This document shows, in pieces, positions 35,275 to 44,464 of a DNA stretch of 64,000 bases. How positions within the stretch are numbered: the stretch's first letter is position 1; the number at the start of each line of letters is the position of its first letter. The stretch comes from Bermanella sp040371755. GTDB lineage: Bacteria > Pseudomonadota > Gammaproteobacteria > Pseudomonadales > Oceanobacteraceae. The stretch is taken from the NCBI RefSeq assembly GCF_040371755.1, contig NZ_BAABWE010000001.1:1-64000 (forward strand), given 5' to 3'. The position numbers were made by a program, and so were the translations under genes. The notes beneath the pieces were generated by a model that worked only from the letters and a program-made list of their open reading frames with translations, did not search any database and was not told the origin of the DNA.

Positions 35275-35589
35275 TTAGTCCCATTCATCGCCGTAGTCAT
35301 GAAAGAGTTCACTTCCTGCCTTGATATTAGTCAAAGCGGTTACTGTATAGTCGTCATAATACGCCACGTTGGGCTTTTTGTTATGATTAATGTATTTAAG
35401 TTCATTGGTTACTTTAAATTTGTCTTTTCCGTCATTCATCCACAGCACATGAAGGTCATCACTTAGGCTGGGTGCGCCTTGTAGTTCACCGATTATGCTG
35501 TTTTTTGAAATGTCTTTTTTGGCAAAGAGCCCTTTGCCATGGGTTGTACTTTCTTTAACTTCGACTAAATCCAGTAATTGTTGCGCCAT
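35275..35589 (-). CDS. Small stand-alone SET-domain protein
   Basis: A 104-residue protein that is little more than a minimal SET domain. HGKGLFA (17-23) is the AdoMet-binding GxG loop; YINHNKKPNVAY (66-77) matches the (R)YxNHxxxPN core that forms the pseudoknot; ELFHDYG (94-100) corresponds to the ELxxDYG end with the catalytic-type tyrosine. SET proteins methylate lysines, often in eukaryotes; bacterial copies are less common and their targets mostly unknown. No post-SET zinc motif is present. ATG start, alone on the minus strand. Confidence 0.85.
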   Translation of the reverse strand: MAQQLLDLVEVKESTTHGKGLFAKKDISKNSIIGELQGAPSLSDDLHVLWMNDGKDKFKVTNELKYINHNKKPNVAYYDDYTVTALTNIKAGSELFHDYGDEWD

Positions 35590-35866
35590 GAAACCTCTTA
35601 TTTTTAAAATTAACAGGGTATTGAATTCATTCTAAATAAGAGAATTCACCCGAAAAATTGAATATTTAACTTTGAATAATACTAAATATACTTCTAACGT
35701 ATTGATTTATATAAATAAAGAAGGAAATTACCTCATTCATTAATAGTTAATGTAGGGGCCAAACATCAGACTTTAGCCGTTTTTGAAGGTTCCTAGACTT
35801 TAACTAATTAATATGATTAATTTGTACAGATAAAAATAAAAATAACTAAATTAATCAGAGGTGCCT

Positions 35867-37534
35867 ATGCTGAGCCCATTAGCAGCGTTTTTGAAAGCAG
35901 TGGAAGAGCAACCCAATCAAGTTTATTTACGTCAGCCAGTAAATGGTCGATACCAAGATTATACATGGTCTGAGGTAAGTGAGATATCTAAAAACATAGC
36001 TTATCAGTTGCGCACTTTAGGAGTTGAAAAGGGGGATCGTGTCGCTCTTTGGTCCAAAAATTGTGCACAATGGGTTATGGCTGATATAGCCATAATGATG
36101 GCAGGAGCTGTATGTGTGCCATTGTATCCAGGTCAATCAAAAAGCAGTGCGCAGTACGTATTAGAGCATAGTGGTGCCAAGGTGCTATTTTTGGGGATTC
36201 ATGACAATGAATCTGATGTAATCGATGCAGTCCCCAATGAGTTAACAACAATAGGCTTTCCTTACTACAAAGGTCCAGTTTCACATCAGTGGGATGAATT
36301 AGCAGTACAACAAGCGGACGATTCGTTCAAAGTTGATTCCCCAGATTTAGATGATTTGATGACACTGGTATATACATCGGGCACCACTGGCCAGCCTAAA
36401 GGCGCAATGCATACCCATGGTGGGTTTGCATTTGCTGCAAATAATTTGGTCGAGCAAGTGGGTATGACCAATTCTGATCGCACATTATCATTCTTACCAT
36501 TAGCACATGTTGCTGAGCGCGTTATTGTTGAAGGGCAAAGCTTCTATGGGTGGTTCAGTATTGCCTTTGTGGAATCGCTCGATACGTTTAATGATAATAT
36601 TACAGAAGTGCGTCCAACCATGTTTTTTGCTGTACCTAGGTTGTGGTCAAAATTCCAAGAAGGTGTATTGGCCAAGTTAGGCGGGCAAGAGAAGTTAGAC
36701 AAATTGCTTCGGATTCCACTGTTGTCCAGCTTCATAAAACTTAAGATCAAAAAGAGCTTGGGTTTGGATAAATCTGTGCGGTGTGGCTGTGGGGCTTCAC
36801 CAATGCCAAAAGCCCTATTGGATTGGTATGACAGAATCGGTTTACCAATTTATGAAGGGTACGGAATGACTGAAAACCTTTGTTACGGTACGCGTAATGA
36901 CTCGGATGGCCGAAGCATTGGTTCAGCTGGCCGACCTTATAATCGGAATGAAGTGAAAATCAGTGAAGAAGGGGAGATCCTATTTAAAAGTCCATCTTTA
37001 ATGAAAGGCTATTATAAAGATCCCGAGAAAACTCAAGAAGCTTTTGTGGATGGTTACTATCGTACTGGTGATAAAGGGATTATCGATGAAAACGGTTTTT
37101 TGCATATAACAGGAAGGCTAAAAGAGTTATTTAAAACTACAAAGGGCAAATACATTGCACCAGCGCCAATAGAAGCCTTGCTCACATCTCATGAATATAT
37201 TGAGCAAGCTTGTGTTATGGGCTCCGGTAGAGACCAGCCTATAGCGGTTTTAGAATTATCAGAAACAGCAAGAGGGCTCGATAAGGCTGCAGTTGAGAAG
37301 GAAGTTTTAGACCACCTAGAGGCAACCAATAGTCAATTAGAGCACCATGAGCACATGAGTACGTTAGTTCTTACCCAGCTTATGTGGACAGTTGAAGCCG
37401 GTTTAATCACTCCCACGTTAAAAATTAAGCGCGAAGCTGTAGAGTCACGGTATCTTATGTTGGCTGATGATAAGTCAAAGGGAATTATATGGGGGCCAGA
37501 AGAGACAGCTTCTAAAGAGCATCAAGCAGCATAA
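35867..37534 (+). CDS. Long-chain acyl-CoA synthetase (AMP-forming)
   Basis: A member of the ANL adenylating superfamily of about 555 residues. The AMP-binding P-loop is LVYTSGTTGQPKGAMHTHG (about residue 170), followed by SFLPLAHVAERV, typical of long-chain fatty acid ligases, then YEGYGMTENLCYG, and YYRTGDKGIIDENGFLHITGRLKELFKTTKGKYIAP. The product activates fatty acids to CoA thioesters in the cytoplasm. I prefer the ATG at 35867, just after AGAGGTG, to the GTG two codons upstream. A strong terminator follows. Chain-length preference cannot be read from sequence. Confidence 0.92.
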   Translation: MLSPLAAFLKAVEEQPNQVYLRQPVNGRYQDYTWSEVSEISKNIAYQLRTLGVEKGDRVALWSKNCAQWVMADIAIMMAGAVCVPLYPGQSKSSAQYVLEHSGAKVLFLGIHDNESDVIDAVPNELTTIGFPYYKGPVSHQWDELAVQQADDSFKVDSPDLDDLMTLVYTSGTTGQPKGAMHTHGGFAFAANNLVEQVGMTNSDRTLSFLPLAHVAERVIVEGQSFYGWFSIAFVESLDTFNDNITEVRPTMFFAVPRLWSKFQEGVLAKLGGQEKLDKLLRIPLLSSFIKLKIKKSLGLDKSVRCGCGASPMPKALLDWYDRIGLPIYEGYGMTENLCYGTRNDSDGRSIGSAGRPYNRNEVKISEEGEILFKSPSLMKGYYKDPEKTQEAFVDGYYRTGDKGIIDENGFLHITGRLKELFKTTKGKYIAPAPIEALLTSHEYIEQACVMGSGRDQPIAVLELSETARGLDKAAVEKEVLDHLEATNSQLEHHEHMSTLVLTQLMWTVEAGLITPTLKIKREAVESRYLMLADDKSKGIIWGPEETASKEHQAA

Positions 37535-37554
37535 TAAGGATTAAACTATTTAAT

Positions 37555-37588
37555 AAACCGAGCTTATATTTTTGGCTCGGTTTTTTTA
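37555..37588 (+). terminator. Intrinsic terminator of the acyl-CoA synthetase gene
   Basis: AAACCGAGC (37555-37563) pairs with GCTCGGTTT (37575-37583), followed by a run of T. A textbook terminator 20 bases beyond the stop. Confidence 0.92.
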
Positions 37589-37617
37589 TTTAGGTTTAAT
37601 TATACCGTTATCTATTA

Positions 37618-37905
37618 TTAATCATCATTTAAATTGAATGTTAGCCAGTCAGCAATCAATGCACTGGCCAGAATTTGACGGCCTTTATCAGCCTTTGAGC
37701 CTATTCTAGCTTGATCTTCTATGTGCATTAATTGGTTAACAATAGTGAAAACATCATCTTCCTCTATCGTTATAGGGGCCTGTTTTGCACCCTTAGGAAT
37801 ATCTGGGTTCATTACTAAATTTCTGATTTTTAATGCCAATGATGGCTGGGTATGGCGAATCAGTGAAAACGTTAGCTCTAAGCTAGATTTAGGTAAATAG
37901 AACAT
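37618..37905 (-). CDS. Hypothetical 95-residue protein
   Basis: A small soluble protein that I do not recognise. It starts MFYLPKSSLELTFSLIRHTQ, has an ITIEEDDVFTIVNQLMHIEDQ segment likely to be an amphipathic helix, and ends with two acidic residues. No signal peptide, membrane helix or metal motif is seen. It is convergent with the acyl-CoA synthetase gene across a terminator and divergent from a hydrolase gene. Codon usage looks like that of its neighbours, so it is probably a real gene. Confidence 0.65.
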   Translation of the reverse strand: MFYLPKSSLELTFSLIRHTQPSLALKIRNLVMNPDIPKGAKQAPITIEEDDVFTIVNQLMHIEDQARIGSKADKGRQILASALIADWLTFNLNDD

Positions 37906-38049
37906 AATTTAACCTGTCGTATCTTGTCCTTTTAGCTTAGTCGAAATTTATTAACCATAGGGACGTTTTTAACAATTTAATGGTTTTTATTTGTGATTGT
38001 AATTTGTGTCATATTTGACAGGAAGAGGTCATAATTTTTAGGAATAACT

Positions 38050-38856
38050 ATGCCAATTAGACAAACTTATGATTTTGAAAAGGTCTCTGGTGTTAAAGTC
38101 GGTAGGCTCAATCAAGGGGTCAATACACAATTTATTGTCTATCGAATAGGCGATACTGTCATCGATACAGGGCCAAGCAACCAATGGCGTCATGTAAAAG
38201 ACTTTCTTAGTGCGCAGCCAGTGAATCAACTACTGTTAACTCATCACCATGAGGATCACAGTGGTAACGCATTCAAAATTGGCCAATTTTATAACCTAAC
38301 TCCTAAAGCACCTCTACTAGCTCAGGATAAGCTAGCAAAAGGTTATAGAACGCCTTTATTGCAAAAGGTTGTTTGGGGTTCGCCAATACCTGTTGAAACA
38401 CAGCCCTTGAATGACGTTGAGTTTTTGAGTGATGGTGTGAAAATCTATCCCGTTCATACTCCTGGCCATGCAAAAGATTTAACCTGTTTTCACTTGCCTG
38501 ATCTAGGGTATTTTTTTAGTGGAGATCTCTTTATTTCCCGTAAATTAAAATTACTTCGGTCAGATGAAAACTTAGCTGAAATTCTTCAGAGCATTGATAA
38601 AGTATTAAAATTGGACTTTGATACGCTGTTTTGTCCACATGGCGGAATCATTGAAGCAGGTAAGCAAGCTTTAATTGATAAGCGAGACTATGTGTTTGAC
38701 TTGTGTGAGAAAGCCCAAGCCTTGAGTAATGATGGAAAGTCATCAGTACAAATCTGTCTAGAAACTCTTGGGCCAGAAGGAGCGATAACAAAATTAACGG
38801 GTGGTAACTTTTCAAAGCTGAACTTAATTAATGAAGCATTAACAATTCAACTTTAA
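38050..38856 (+). CDS. Metallo-beta-lactamase-fold hydrolase
   Basis: A 268-residue cytoplasmic hydrolase of the MBL fold. The metal motif is LLTHHHEDHSGNA (HxHxDH, about residues 61-66); a further His is in HTPGHAKDL, the bridging Asp in YFFSGDLFIS, and the last His in LFCPHGGII. The order and spacing match glyoxalase II-like and related thiol or lactone hydrolases, but the substrate is not clear. TAGGAATAA precedes the ATG. It is convergent with cysZ and stands alone. Confidence 0.88.
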   Translation: MPIRQTYDFEKVSGVKVGRLNQGVNTQFIVYRIGDTVIDTGPSNQWRHVKDFLSAQPVNQLLLTHHHEDHSGNAFKIGQFYNLTPKAPLLAQDKLAKGYRTPLLQKVVWGSPIPVETQPLNDVEFLSDGVKIYPVHTPGHAKDLTCFHLPDLGYFFSGDLFISRKLKLLRSDENLAEILQSIDKVLKLDFDTLFCPHGGIIEAGKQALIDKRDYVFDLCEKAQALSNDGKSSVQICLETLGPEGAITKLTGGNFSKLNLINEALTIQL

Positions 38857-38871
38857 GTTGCTTCTTTGTAG

Positions 38872-39600
38872 TTAAATTGACTCTTCTTGCATTCTAGTGT
38901 GAATATCCTTTATCCAAAGTTGAGTGCCAGCCGCTACAGCAACAGGCATAACAAAAATGTTGACGATTGGTACCATGGTTAAAAGACTTACAGAGCCACC
39001 AAAACTAAATGTGTGGAGTGTAGGTTTAATGGCGTACTTTCTTAAGTTTGGAAACTCTTGTTGGTAATTATCAGCGCCGTAATCTAAATACTGTATTGCG
39101 ATGCACCAACTACTCCAAGCAAAAGCCAAAACTGGAACGGCTAGATTGATAATGGGGATGAAACTGATTAGCCCAAGTATGACCATGACCAGTAAACCGT
39201 AAGCAACAAAGTAGCTGATTTTAATTATTTCACGCCACAATGTGCGAGTGATGATGCCAAAAATTGATTCACCATCGGGAAGCATAATACCTTGGTCACG
39301 CTGAATTTTTTCGGCAAGTAAGCCATTAAAAGGGGCTGCCACTAAATTGGTAATAAAAGTAAAGCTTAATCCATATACTATTAAAATCCCTAGGCCAAAA
39401 ACAAACCAAATCATCCATGCCATAAAATGAAGCCAGCTAGGAACGTAATCCAGTAGGGTGCTCATAATGTCTGAAAACAGCACAACCAAAACACTGGTTA
39501 ATACCCCAAATAGGATAAGATTTACCATTAAGGGAATTAAAATATATTTTCGATATTCAGGTTGGATCAGAATTTTAATGGCGCTGAGTAAATGATGCAT
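38872..39600 (-). CDS. cysZ: CysZ-like sulfate permease / EI24 membrane protein
   Basis: About 242 residues with four or more hydrophobic segments. The N-terminus LSAIKILIQPEYRKYILIPLMVNLILF is close to the CysZ pattern, and the final ATP-independent permease traits WSSWCIAIQYLDYGADN and the FGGSVSLLTMVPIVNIFVMPVAVAAGT stretch are also diagnostic. CysZ imports sulfate for cysteine synthesis. I start at the ATG 39598-39600 (MHHLLSAIK); an upstream TTG would add four residues. Divergent from yejK. Confidence 0.9.
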   Translation of the reverse strand: MHHLLSAIKILIQPEYRKYILIPLMVNLILFGVLTSVLVVLFSDIMSTLLDYVPSWLHFMAWMIWFVFGLGILIVYGLSFTFITNLVAAPFNGLLAEKIQRDQGIMLPDGESIFGIITRTLWREIIKISYFVAYGLLVMVILGLISFIPIINLAVPVLAFAWSSWCIAIQYLDYGADNYQQEFPNLRKYAIKPTLHTFSFGGSVSLLTMVPIVNIFVMPVAVAAGTQLWIKDIHTRMQEESI

Positions 39601-39700
39601 GGAGAAAACCAAATGTTATTAAGCATGTTTACTTTAGCTTTAGATGCAATTAGGAACAAGCTCTGTGTTAGAATGGGTCTTTTATAGTTAGTGCCGAATA

Positions 39701-40732
39701 ATGCCTGTTACCCATTTTATTACGCATCAAATAGATAAAGACCCTAAAGCTCCCAGAGCGATTGTTAACTGCTCTGAAAAGGATGAGTTTCAAGAGGATT
39801 ACGCCACACGGGTGATGGTGCAGTTGCGTAATACTTTTATTGGACGAGCCAGCAAGCGATATGGTGAGTTTGGTTCAGAAGTACCACATTTCAAGGGCTT
39901 GATGCTGGATTGGTTGAATAATAAACAGACCTTCACCTCGCTAACTCAAAGGTTAACCAAGTTATTCTGTGAAACATTAGACAATACACAGTTAGAAGTG
40001 GATGGCTATTTAGCTTTTTTAGCGGAGCAACTGGCCGATGGAGATCGGTTTTATGTGTACCACATTCGTGAAAAATCCAATGTCGCTTTAAATGAAAACA
40101 AAGAGTTAATTGAGACTCGATTTATCGACTTTTCTAATACTGGTTTTGCATTGTGTTTGGATACCACTTTATTGCAGCAGCCGGAGTCTAAAAAGTATTT
40201 AAGTTTTAGTTATGGGCGAGGTGAAAAGGCCCTTCAAAATGCATTTTTAGAATTCACTGGGTTTAAAGATAGTGTTAATGTCGAACAAGAAACTGAAGAA
40301 TTCCTGAAAATTGTAGAGCAATACGCACAACAATTACCAGATGAAGAAGCTAATGAAACTCGCAGTAAAATCGTTGATTATTGCATGGAACAAGATAAGT
40401 ATGGTTCTACAGTGGAATTTAAAGCACTTTCAAGTGAATTAGACGAATCATCGCCTGATAAATTTGAAAACTTTATAAAAGAAAAACGTATTGAAATCAG
40501 AAGCCAAAATCCAGAGCAACAAGATACTATAGTCGAGGATAAAAAAGAATTTATCCCTGATAGAAAAAGCTTAAGAAACTATGTGCGATTCAGCGGTAAA
40601 AACAAAGACGTTACCTTAAGCTTTTCGGCAATGGCATTGGGTAATGATATTCAGTTTGATGCTACTAAAGAAACGTTGATTATTAGTAATCTTCCTGCCC
40701 GACTTTTAAAACAATTGAAGCAAGAATCATAG
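39701..40732 (+). CDS. yejK: Nucleoid-associated protein YejK/NdpA
   Basis: A 343-residue cytoplasmic DNA-associated protein. Segments such as VMVQLRNTFIGRASKRYGEF, LADGDRFYVYHIREKS, and the SFSYGRGEKAL stretch fit the YejK (37-kDa nucleoid-associated) family, close to the 335 residues of the E. coli protein. Its exact DNA role is not well known. It converges on the MBL gene with a single-base gap and no obvious terminator between them. ATG start. Confidence 0.92.
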   Translation: MPVTHFITHQIDKDPKAPRAIVNCSEKDEFQEDYATRVMVQLRNTFIGRASKRYGEFGSEVPHFKGLMLDWLNNKQTFTSLTQRLTKLFCETLDNTQLEVDGYLAFLAEQLADGDRFYVYHIREKSNVALNENKELIETRFIDFSNTGFALCLDTTLLQQPESKKYLSFSYGRGEKALQNAFLEFTGFKDSVNVEQETEEFLKIVEQYAQQLPDEEANETRSKIVDYCMEQDKYGSTVEFKALSSELDESSPDKFENFIKEKRIEIRSQNPEQQDTIVEDKKEFIPDRKSLRNYVRFSGKNKDVTLSFSAMALGNDIQFDATKETLIISNLPARLLKQLKQES

Positions 40733-40733
40733 G

Positions 40734-41684
40734 CTAATAACAGTGGTTTGGTTGAGCTATTTGGCTAATATTAGCTTGATTGGCGAGCACTTCATTACTC
40801 ATTAATTTATCAAAGTCGATAAGCGATAAAGTGGTTGGGCTTTCAAACCAAGGTTTGAATATATCCTCCCAATGAATCAGGTAAATCTTTTTTGGCGTTA
40901 AAGACTTTATGATGCCAGTAGGGTAGTTATCAACATGGTCAAAAGAGGCGGCTGCTAAAAAAACTTTATCAACCGGAATTTGATCACTTATATCAGGAAG
41001 CCCTATTGGGAAACCCGAAGCAGACGTTTGAATAAAAACACGCTCTTTAACACTCTCTGTGTTGGGAGTTTTCAGAAAATCCACAAGCCAAGTTATGTTG
41101 ACACCTTGTGACCAATCCCATATGTATTTAGGGGGCGTATCTAGTGCATGGTCATGGTTTTTAGCAAACAAGTTAATTCCCAAAGACTGCGGTGCATGCT
41201 CAGATGGAAAGCCTTTAATGCGAATGAAACCGTTAGCTATGTAATACCACTGGTTGAACATACCTTCTTTTAGGCCAGTTACGTTATATTGGTTACTAAA
41301 ACTATTAAAAATATATTCAGTACTTTTACTCGCAAAAATATTGGTGTTTTGGTTTAAATATTTATTAATGGCTGGGATGTCTGCAGCATGATCATAATGA
41401 CCGTGTCCGACTAATACCCCATCGATGGTATTTGATGTGTCACCCAACACTTTTTTAATTTGCATTGGATTTGATGTGTAGGGCGTAAATGTTATTAGGT
41501 CAGTGAGTGATTGAGGGCTGTAGAACGGGTCTGTGATAATCCGTCTGCCTTGGTAGTGGATATCAAAGGCACCTACACCAAGATACCGAATACTAGGAGT
41601 GTTTGGCTCGATGATACAGTTTAACTCTTCAGCGTATAACCAACGGCAAGTCGATATCAATATAATCAGTAACCATATTTTCAT
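40734..41684 (-). CDS. Exported metallo-beta-lactamase-fold hydrolase
   Basis: A 316-residue protein with an N-terminal signal peptide (MKIWLLIILISTCRWLYAEE). The MBL metal motif is VLVGHGHYDHAADIPA (HxHxDH). The preceding IRYLGVGAFDIHYQGRRIITDPFYSP fits the UlaG/NAPE-PLD-like branch, in which a lipid or phosphate ester is the substrate. It ends with LANQANISQIAQPNHCY. It is therefore a predicted periplasmic hydrolase with unknown substrate. Lies just upstream (27 bases) of the chrA stop, on the same strand, but no co-function is evident. Confidence 0.82.
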   Translation of the reverse strand: MKIWLLIILISTCRWLYAEELNCIIEPNTPSIRYLGVGAFDIHYQGRRIITDPFYSPQSLTDLITFTPYTSNPMQIKKVLGDTSNTIDGVLVGHGHYDHAADIPAINKYLNQNTNIFASKSTEYIFNSFSNQYNVTGLKEGMFNQWYYIANGFIRIKGFPSEHAPQSLGINLFAKNHDHALDTPPKYIWDWSQGVNITWLVDFLKTPNTESVKERVFIQTSASGFPIGLPDISDQIPVDKVFLAAASFDHVDNYPTGIIKSLTPKKIYLIHWEDIFKPWFESPTTLSLIDFDKLMSNEVLANQANISQIAQPNHCY

Positions 41685-41711
41685 TTTTAGCCCCCATTCA
41701 AACCTACCAAC

Positions 41712-42878
41712 TTATCTGGGCATTATGACAATTTGAAGTAAGCTCAAAACAAGGGCTAAGCTAATTAAACGGAAGATTGACCAATTTAAAACCCTTAGCA
41801 GTAATATCCCGATCACTACGCAAGCCATATCGACAGAGGATATGACGCTAGATGAAAAAATAGGGTTATAAAGGGTCGCTGCTAATAATCCAACAACTGC
41901 AGCGTTCACTCCTTTAACCATACCTGACACTTTTGGGCGCTGAGCCAGTTGTTGCCAATGTTTTTCAAAGATAATTAATAAAATAAACCCAGGTAAGAAT
42001 ATTCCAAGAGTTGCTAAGCTGGCACCAATTAAAGGATTTTCATGGCTTAAAGCGCCGAGGTAAGTAGCGAATGTAAACATGGGGCCAGGGATAGCTTGTG
42101 CAGCGGCATAGCCGGTAATAAAACTTTGTTCACCAATTAAAGGATTAAAAAAGTCACTCAGAAGAGGTAATACAACATGGCCACCGCCAAATACTAAACT
42201 ACCAGCTACGAAGGTTTCTTCAAATACTTCATTGAAGGGTGTGTATTGGAATAAGCATAAGGTAAATAAAATCACAAAACCAAATAACAATGTAAGGTTA
42301 TGTATTGATATTTTTTGTGGGGGAGTTGTGCTTTCACTTGAAAGGTCATTCTTTAGTAGCCAGCTTCCTATTGCTGCGGCAGCAATAAGACAATAAATTT
42401 GGCTAAAAGGTATCGGGCTAATGATTAAAACTGCACAGGTTAACAGGGCAATAATTTGTGTGTATTTTTCTTTGCAAAAAGATTTACTCATGGATAGGGT
42501 GGCATCCAATACTACAATAACCGCAAGCAGTTTTAAGCTGTGGATAATAGTATCCAGCCATGAGGCTTCTTGTAAATGGACATACCCAGCGGCTAAAGCT
42601 GCCATTAAAGCAAAAGAGGGTAAGGTAAACCCAATAAAGGCCGTTATCCCTCCAAGAACCCCCATTTTTTTCATGCCTATTGCAAATCCAACTTGACTGG
42701 AACCTGGGCCGGGCAAAAATTGACTCAGGGCAATGAGTTGTGCGTATTCATCTTCTTTTATCCATTTTCGCTTTTCTACAAACACAGTGCGAAAGTACCC
42801 AAGATGAGCGGCAGGACCGCCAAAGCTGGTGCATCCTAGTGTGAAAAACTGAATAAAAATAGTAAGGATCGATTTCAT
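41712..42878 (-). CDS. chrA: Chromate transporter, two-domain ChrA
   Basis: A 388-residue inner-membrane protein made of two homologous CHR halves. The first contains FTSFGGPAAHLGYFR-like sequence (GCTSFGGPAAHLGYFRT) and LSQFLPGPGSSQVGFAIG; the second contains GSLVFGGGHVVLPLL and AAQAIPGPMFTFATYLG. About ten transmembrane helices are visible. Bidomain CHR proteins export chromate; some members may carry other anions. No chrB regulator lies nearby. ATG start, minus strand. Confidence 0.92.
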   Translation of the reverse strand: MKSILTIFIQFFTLGCTSFGGPAAHLGYFRTVFVEKRKWIKEDEYAQLIALSQFLPGPGSSQVGFAIGMKKMGVLGGITAFIGFTLPSFALMAALAAGYVHLQEASWLDTIIHSLKLLAVIVVLDATLSMSKSFCKEKYTQIIALLTCAVLIISPIPFSQIYCLIAAAAIGSWLLKNDLSSESTTPPQKISIHNLTLLFGFVILFTLCLFQYTPFNEVFEETFVAGSLVFGGGHVVLPLLSDFFNPLIGEQSFITGYAAAQAIPGPMFTFATYLGALSHENPLIGASLATLGIFLPGFILLIIFEKHWQQLAQRPKVSGMVKGVNAAVVGLLAATLYNPIFSSSVISSVDMACVVIGILLLRVLNWSIFRLISLALVLSLLQIVIMPR

Positions 42879-42950
42879 AGCATCAATAATTTAGTCATTT
42901 GGCGAGATATTAACAATTCATGGGGAGAATACAATCATTGCTTATAAATG

Positions 42951-42975
42951 AAAAAAGCCCACTAAAAGTGGGCTT
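42951..42975 (-). terminator. Intrinsic terminator of ompW
   Basis: AAGCCCAC (42955-42962) pairs with GTGGGCTT (42968-42975) around a TAAAA loop; on the minus strand the stem is followed by a T-run. Located 25 bases after the ompW stop. Confidence 0.9.
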
Positions 42976-42999
42976 CAAGGTGAGGCTAATTAGTTTTTT

Positions 43000-43656
43000 T
43001 TAGAATTTATAACCAAAGTTTAAGCGGTAAACCATAGGGTCTAAATCGTAGTCGACAGTTAACTTACCAGCGGTGCCATCCAGAGTGGCTGTTGTACCAA
43101 TTTTTGCGTACATAACTGAGGCATTTACAAACATTTTTTCGTCAAAGCTGTAATCCAAACCCGCTTGAACGGCGATTCCAACAGACTCATCTAAGTCTAG
43201 CTCTTGGTAGTTTGCACTTAAATCAGAGTGTACTTCTTCATCAAAAAATACTGTGATGTTTAAGCCTGCACCAACATAAGGTTGTAACGGGCTGGTAGAG
43301 TCCATGAAGTAGTACTGCGCACTGACTGTTGGTGGAAGATGTTTAACTTCGCCAATATTGACCCCGTTAAGTCCACCTTTACCTTTTAATTTATGAGTGA
43401 AAGGCGTAGCACCCAAAACTTCTACACCAATGTTATTGGTAAGCATATATGTGCCTGAAATACCAAGCTGAGTATTACTATTGGCAGAGGCTTGAGCGCC
43501 TGCAACTTGATCCAGATCATCCGAAATACTTTCAGGTGTAACTGTGGCTGTACCCACACGCATTAGAATATCACCAGCGTCATATGCCATGGCTGGTGCT
43601 GCAAATGCGATGGTAGATGAAAGAATGAGGGCCGAAGTTTGTAGTTGTTTTAACAT
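43000..43656 (-). CDS. ompW: OmpW family outer-membrane protein
   Basis: A 218-residue eight-stranded outer-membrane barrel. A signal peptide ends at AAPAMAYDAGDILMR, the first strand continues with VGTATVTPE, and the family motifs NNIGVEVLGATPFTHKLKG, LPPTVSAQYYF, PYVGAGLN and the terminal YRLNFGYKF (final aromatic residue) are all present. OmpW forms a narrow hydrophobic channel and is often controlled by oxygen and osmolarity. Two FNR-like sites lie 60-135 bases upstream. ATG start. Confidence 0.94.
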   Translation of the reverse strand: MLKQLQTSALILSSTIAFAAPAMAYDAGDILMRVGTATVTPESISDDLDQVAGAQASANSNTQLGISGTYMLTNNIGVEVLGATPFTHKLKGKGGLNGVNIGEVKHLPPTVSAQYYFMDSTSPLQPYVGAGLNITVFFDEEVHSDLSANYQELDLDESVGIAVQAGLDYSFDEKMFVNASVMYAKIGTTATLDGTAGKLTVDYDLDPMVYRLNFGYKF

Positions 43657-43717
43657 GGGGTTTCCTTAGAGTTCCCGTTGATTTTTCATTATGATATGCC
43701 TTTGAAATGTGGCATGA

Positions 43718-43789
43718 ATGATCTAAGTCAACTCCAGAAGTTAAAGTAACTTTTTTTTCATTAAAGAAAATAAACCTGATCTAAGACAA
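43718..43789 (-). promoter_or_regulatory. Two FNR/ANR-like sites upstream of ompW
   Basis: ATGATCTAAGTCAA (43718-43731) matches the FNR consensus TTGAT-N4-ATCAA at 8 of 10 defined bases. CTGATCTAAGACAA (43776-43789) is a weaker copy matching 7 of 10 and shares TGATCTAAG with the first. The nearer is about 62 bases before the ompW start codon. ompW is known in E. coli to respond to FNR, so oxygen control here is a reasonable inference. Confidence 0.45.
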
Positions 43790-43926
43790 TATTGTAGATG
43801 CTTGGCTAAGTTAAAAGGCTTTTAACTTTTTAATGAGTCTAAACAGAAAGGAATAGGTTTTAGTGTGTTTTGAGTTCTGATTAAAACGCTCATTTATAGA
43901 GTTAAATGAGCGTTTTCTGCTAAATC

Positions 43927-44172
43927 TTAAGCGGGGATGATATACGTTAGAACAATCCAAGGAGTAATAAAAAATAAAACATTAATTAGTTTAAACATGC
44001 CCATCAGTTGATAATGTATGGGTATGATTTGTGTTTCATCTATTGCAAATAAAGTGCTGTGCATTTTAATAATGGTTTTTCGTGCAATTAATACCGCAAT
44101 AAACCAAAACATCATAAACCCAATGTTGATTAAACCGCAGTAACCAAAAATACTGGCAATATTATCGTTCAT
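43927..44172 (-). CDS. DUF6868-like small membrane protein
   Basis: An 81-residue inner-membrane protein with two hydrophobic helices (FGYCGLINIGFMMFWFIAVLIA and FKLINVLFFITPWIVLTYII). Between them is a polar loop with MHSTLFAIDETQIIPIHYQLMG. The arrangement W/C-x2-INIG, then a HxxxF motif and IHY..MG..K matches the DUF6868 family found widely in gammaproteobacteria, whose function is unknown. ATG start. The gene stands alone before a minus-strand group including lpxH. Confidence 0.75.
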   Translation of the reverse strand: MNDNIASIFGYCGLINIGFMMFWFIAVLIARKTIIKMHSTLFAIDETQIIPIHYQLMGMFKLINVLFFITPWIVLTYIIPA

Positions 44173-44264
44173 GATGATTCCCCTTGCTGATGTATTTAAA
44201 TCAGTATAAATGGATTTGGGAATAAAATGGAATTGAAAAATATGGAGGGGGACTAAACTGGCGT

Positions 44265-44453
44265 TTAGCGTCCTATCTGTTCTAAATACTTTTGTTGTTG
44301 TGCTTCTTGCTCGTTTTTTATGTCCTTAAGTTGAGTTTTAACGTCTTCTAATTGCTGAGCGGGCTTAACTTTTTCGGCTTGCTGATTATCGTGTAAGTAA
44401 AACTTGGCGATGGCCAATAGCATCATTGCCGTAATTAGTAAGCGTAATAGCAT
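44265..44453 (-). CDS. Small single-helix membrane protein
   Basis: A 62-residue protein with one N-terminal transmembrane helix (LLRLLITAMMLLAIAKFYL) and a charged coiled-coil tail (VKPAQQLEDVKTQLKDIKNE). Family not recognised. Its start is 11 bases after the lpxH stop, suggesting co-transcription with ppiB and lpxH. A structural or accessory envelope role is possible but not shown. Confidence 0.7.
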   Translation of the reverse strand: MLLRLLITAMMLLAIAKFYLHDNQQAEKVKPAQQLEDVKTQLKDIKNEQEAQQQKYLEQIGR

Positions 44454-44464
44454 CTAGGCCTCCC

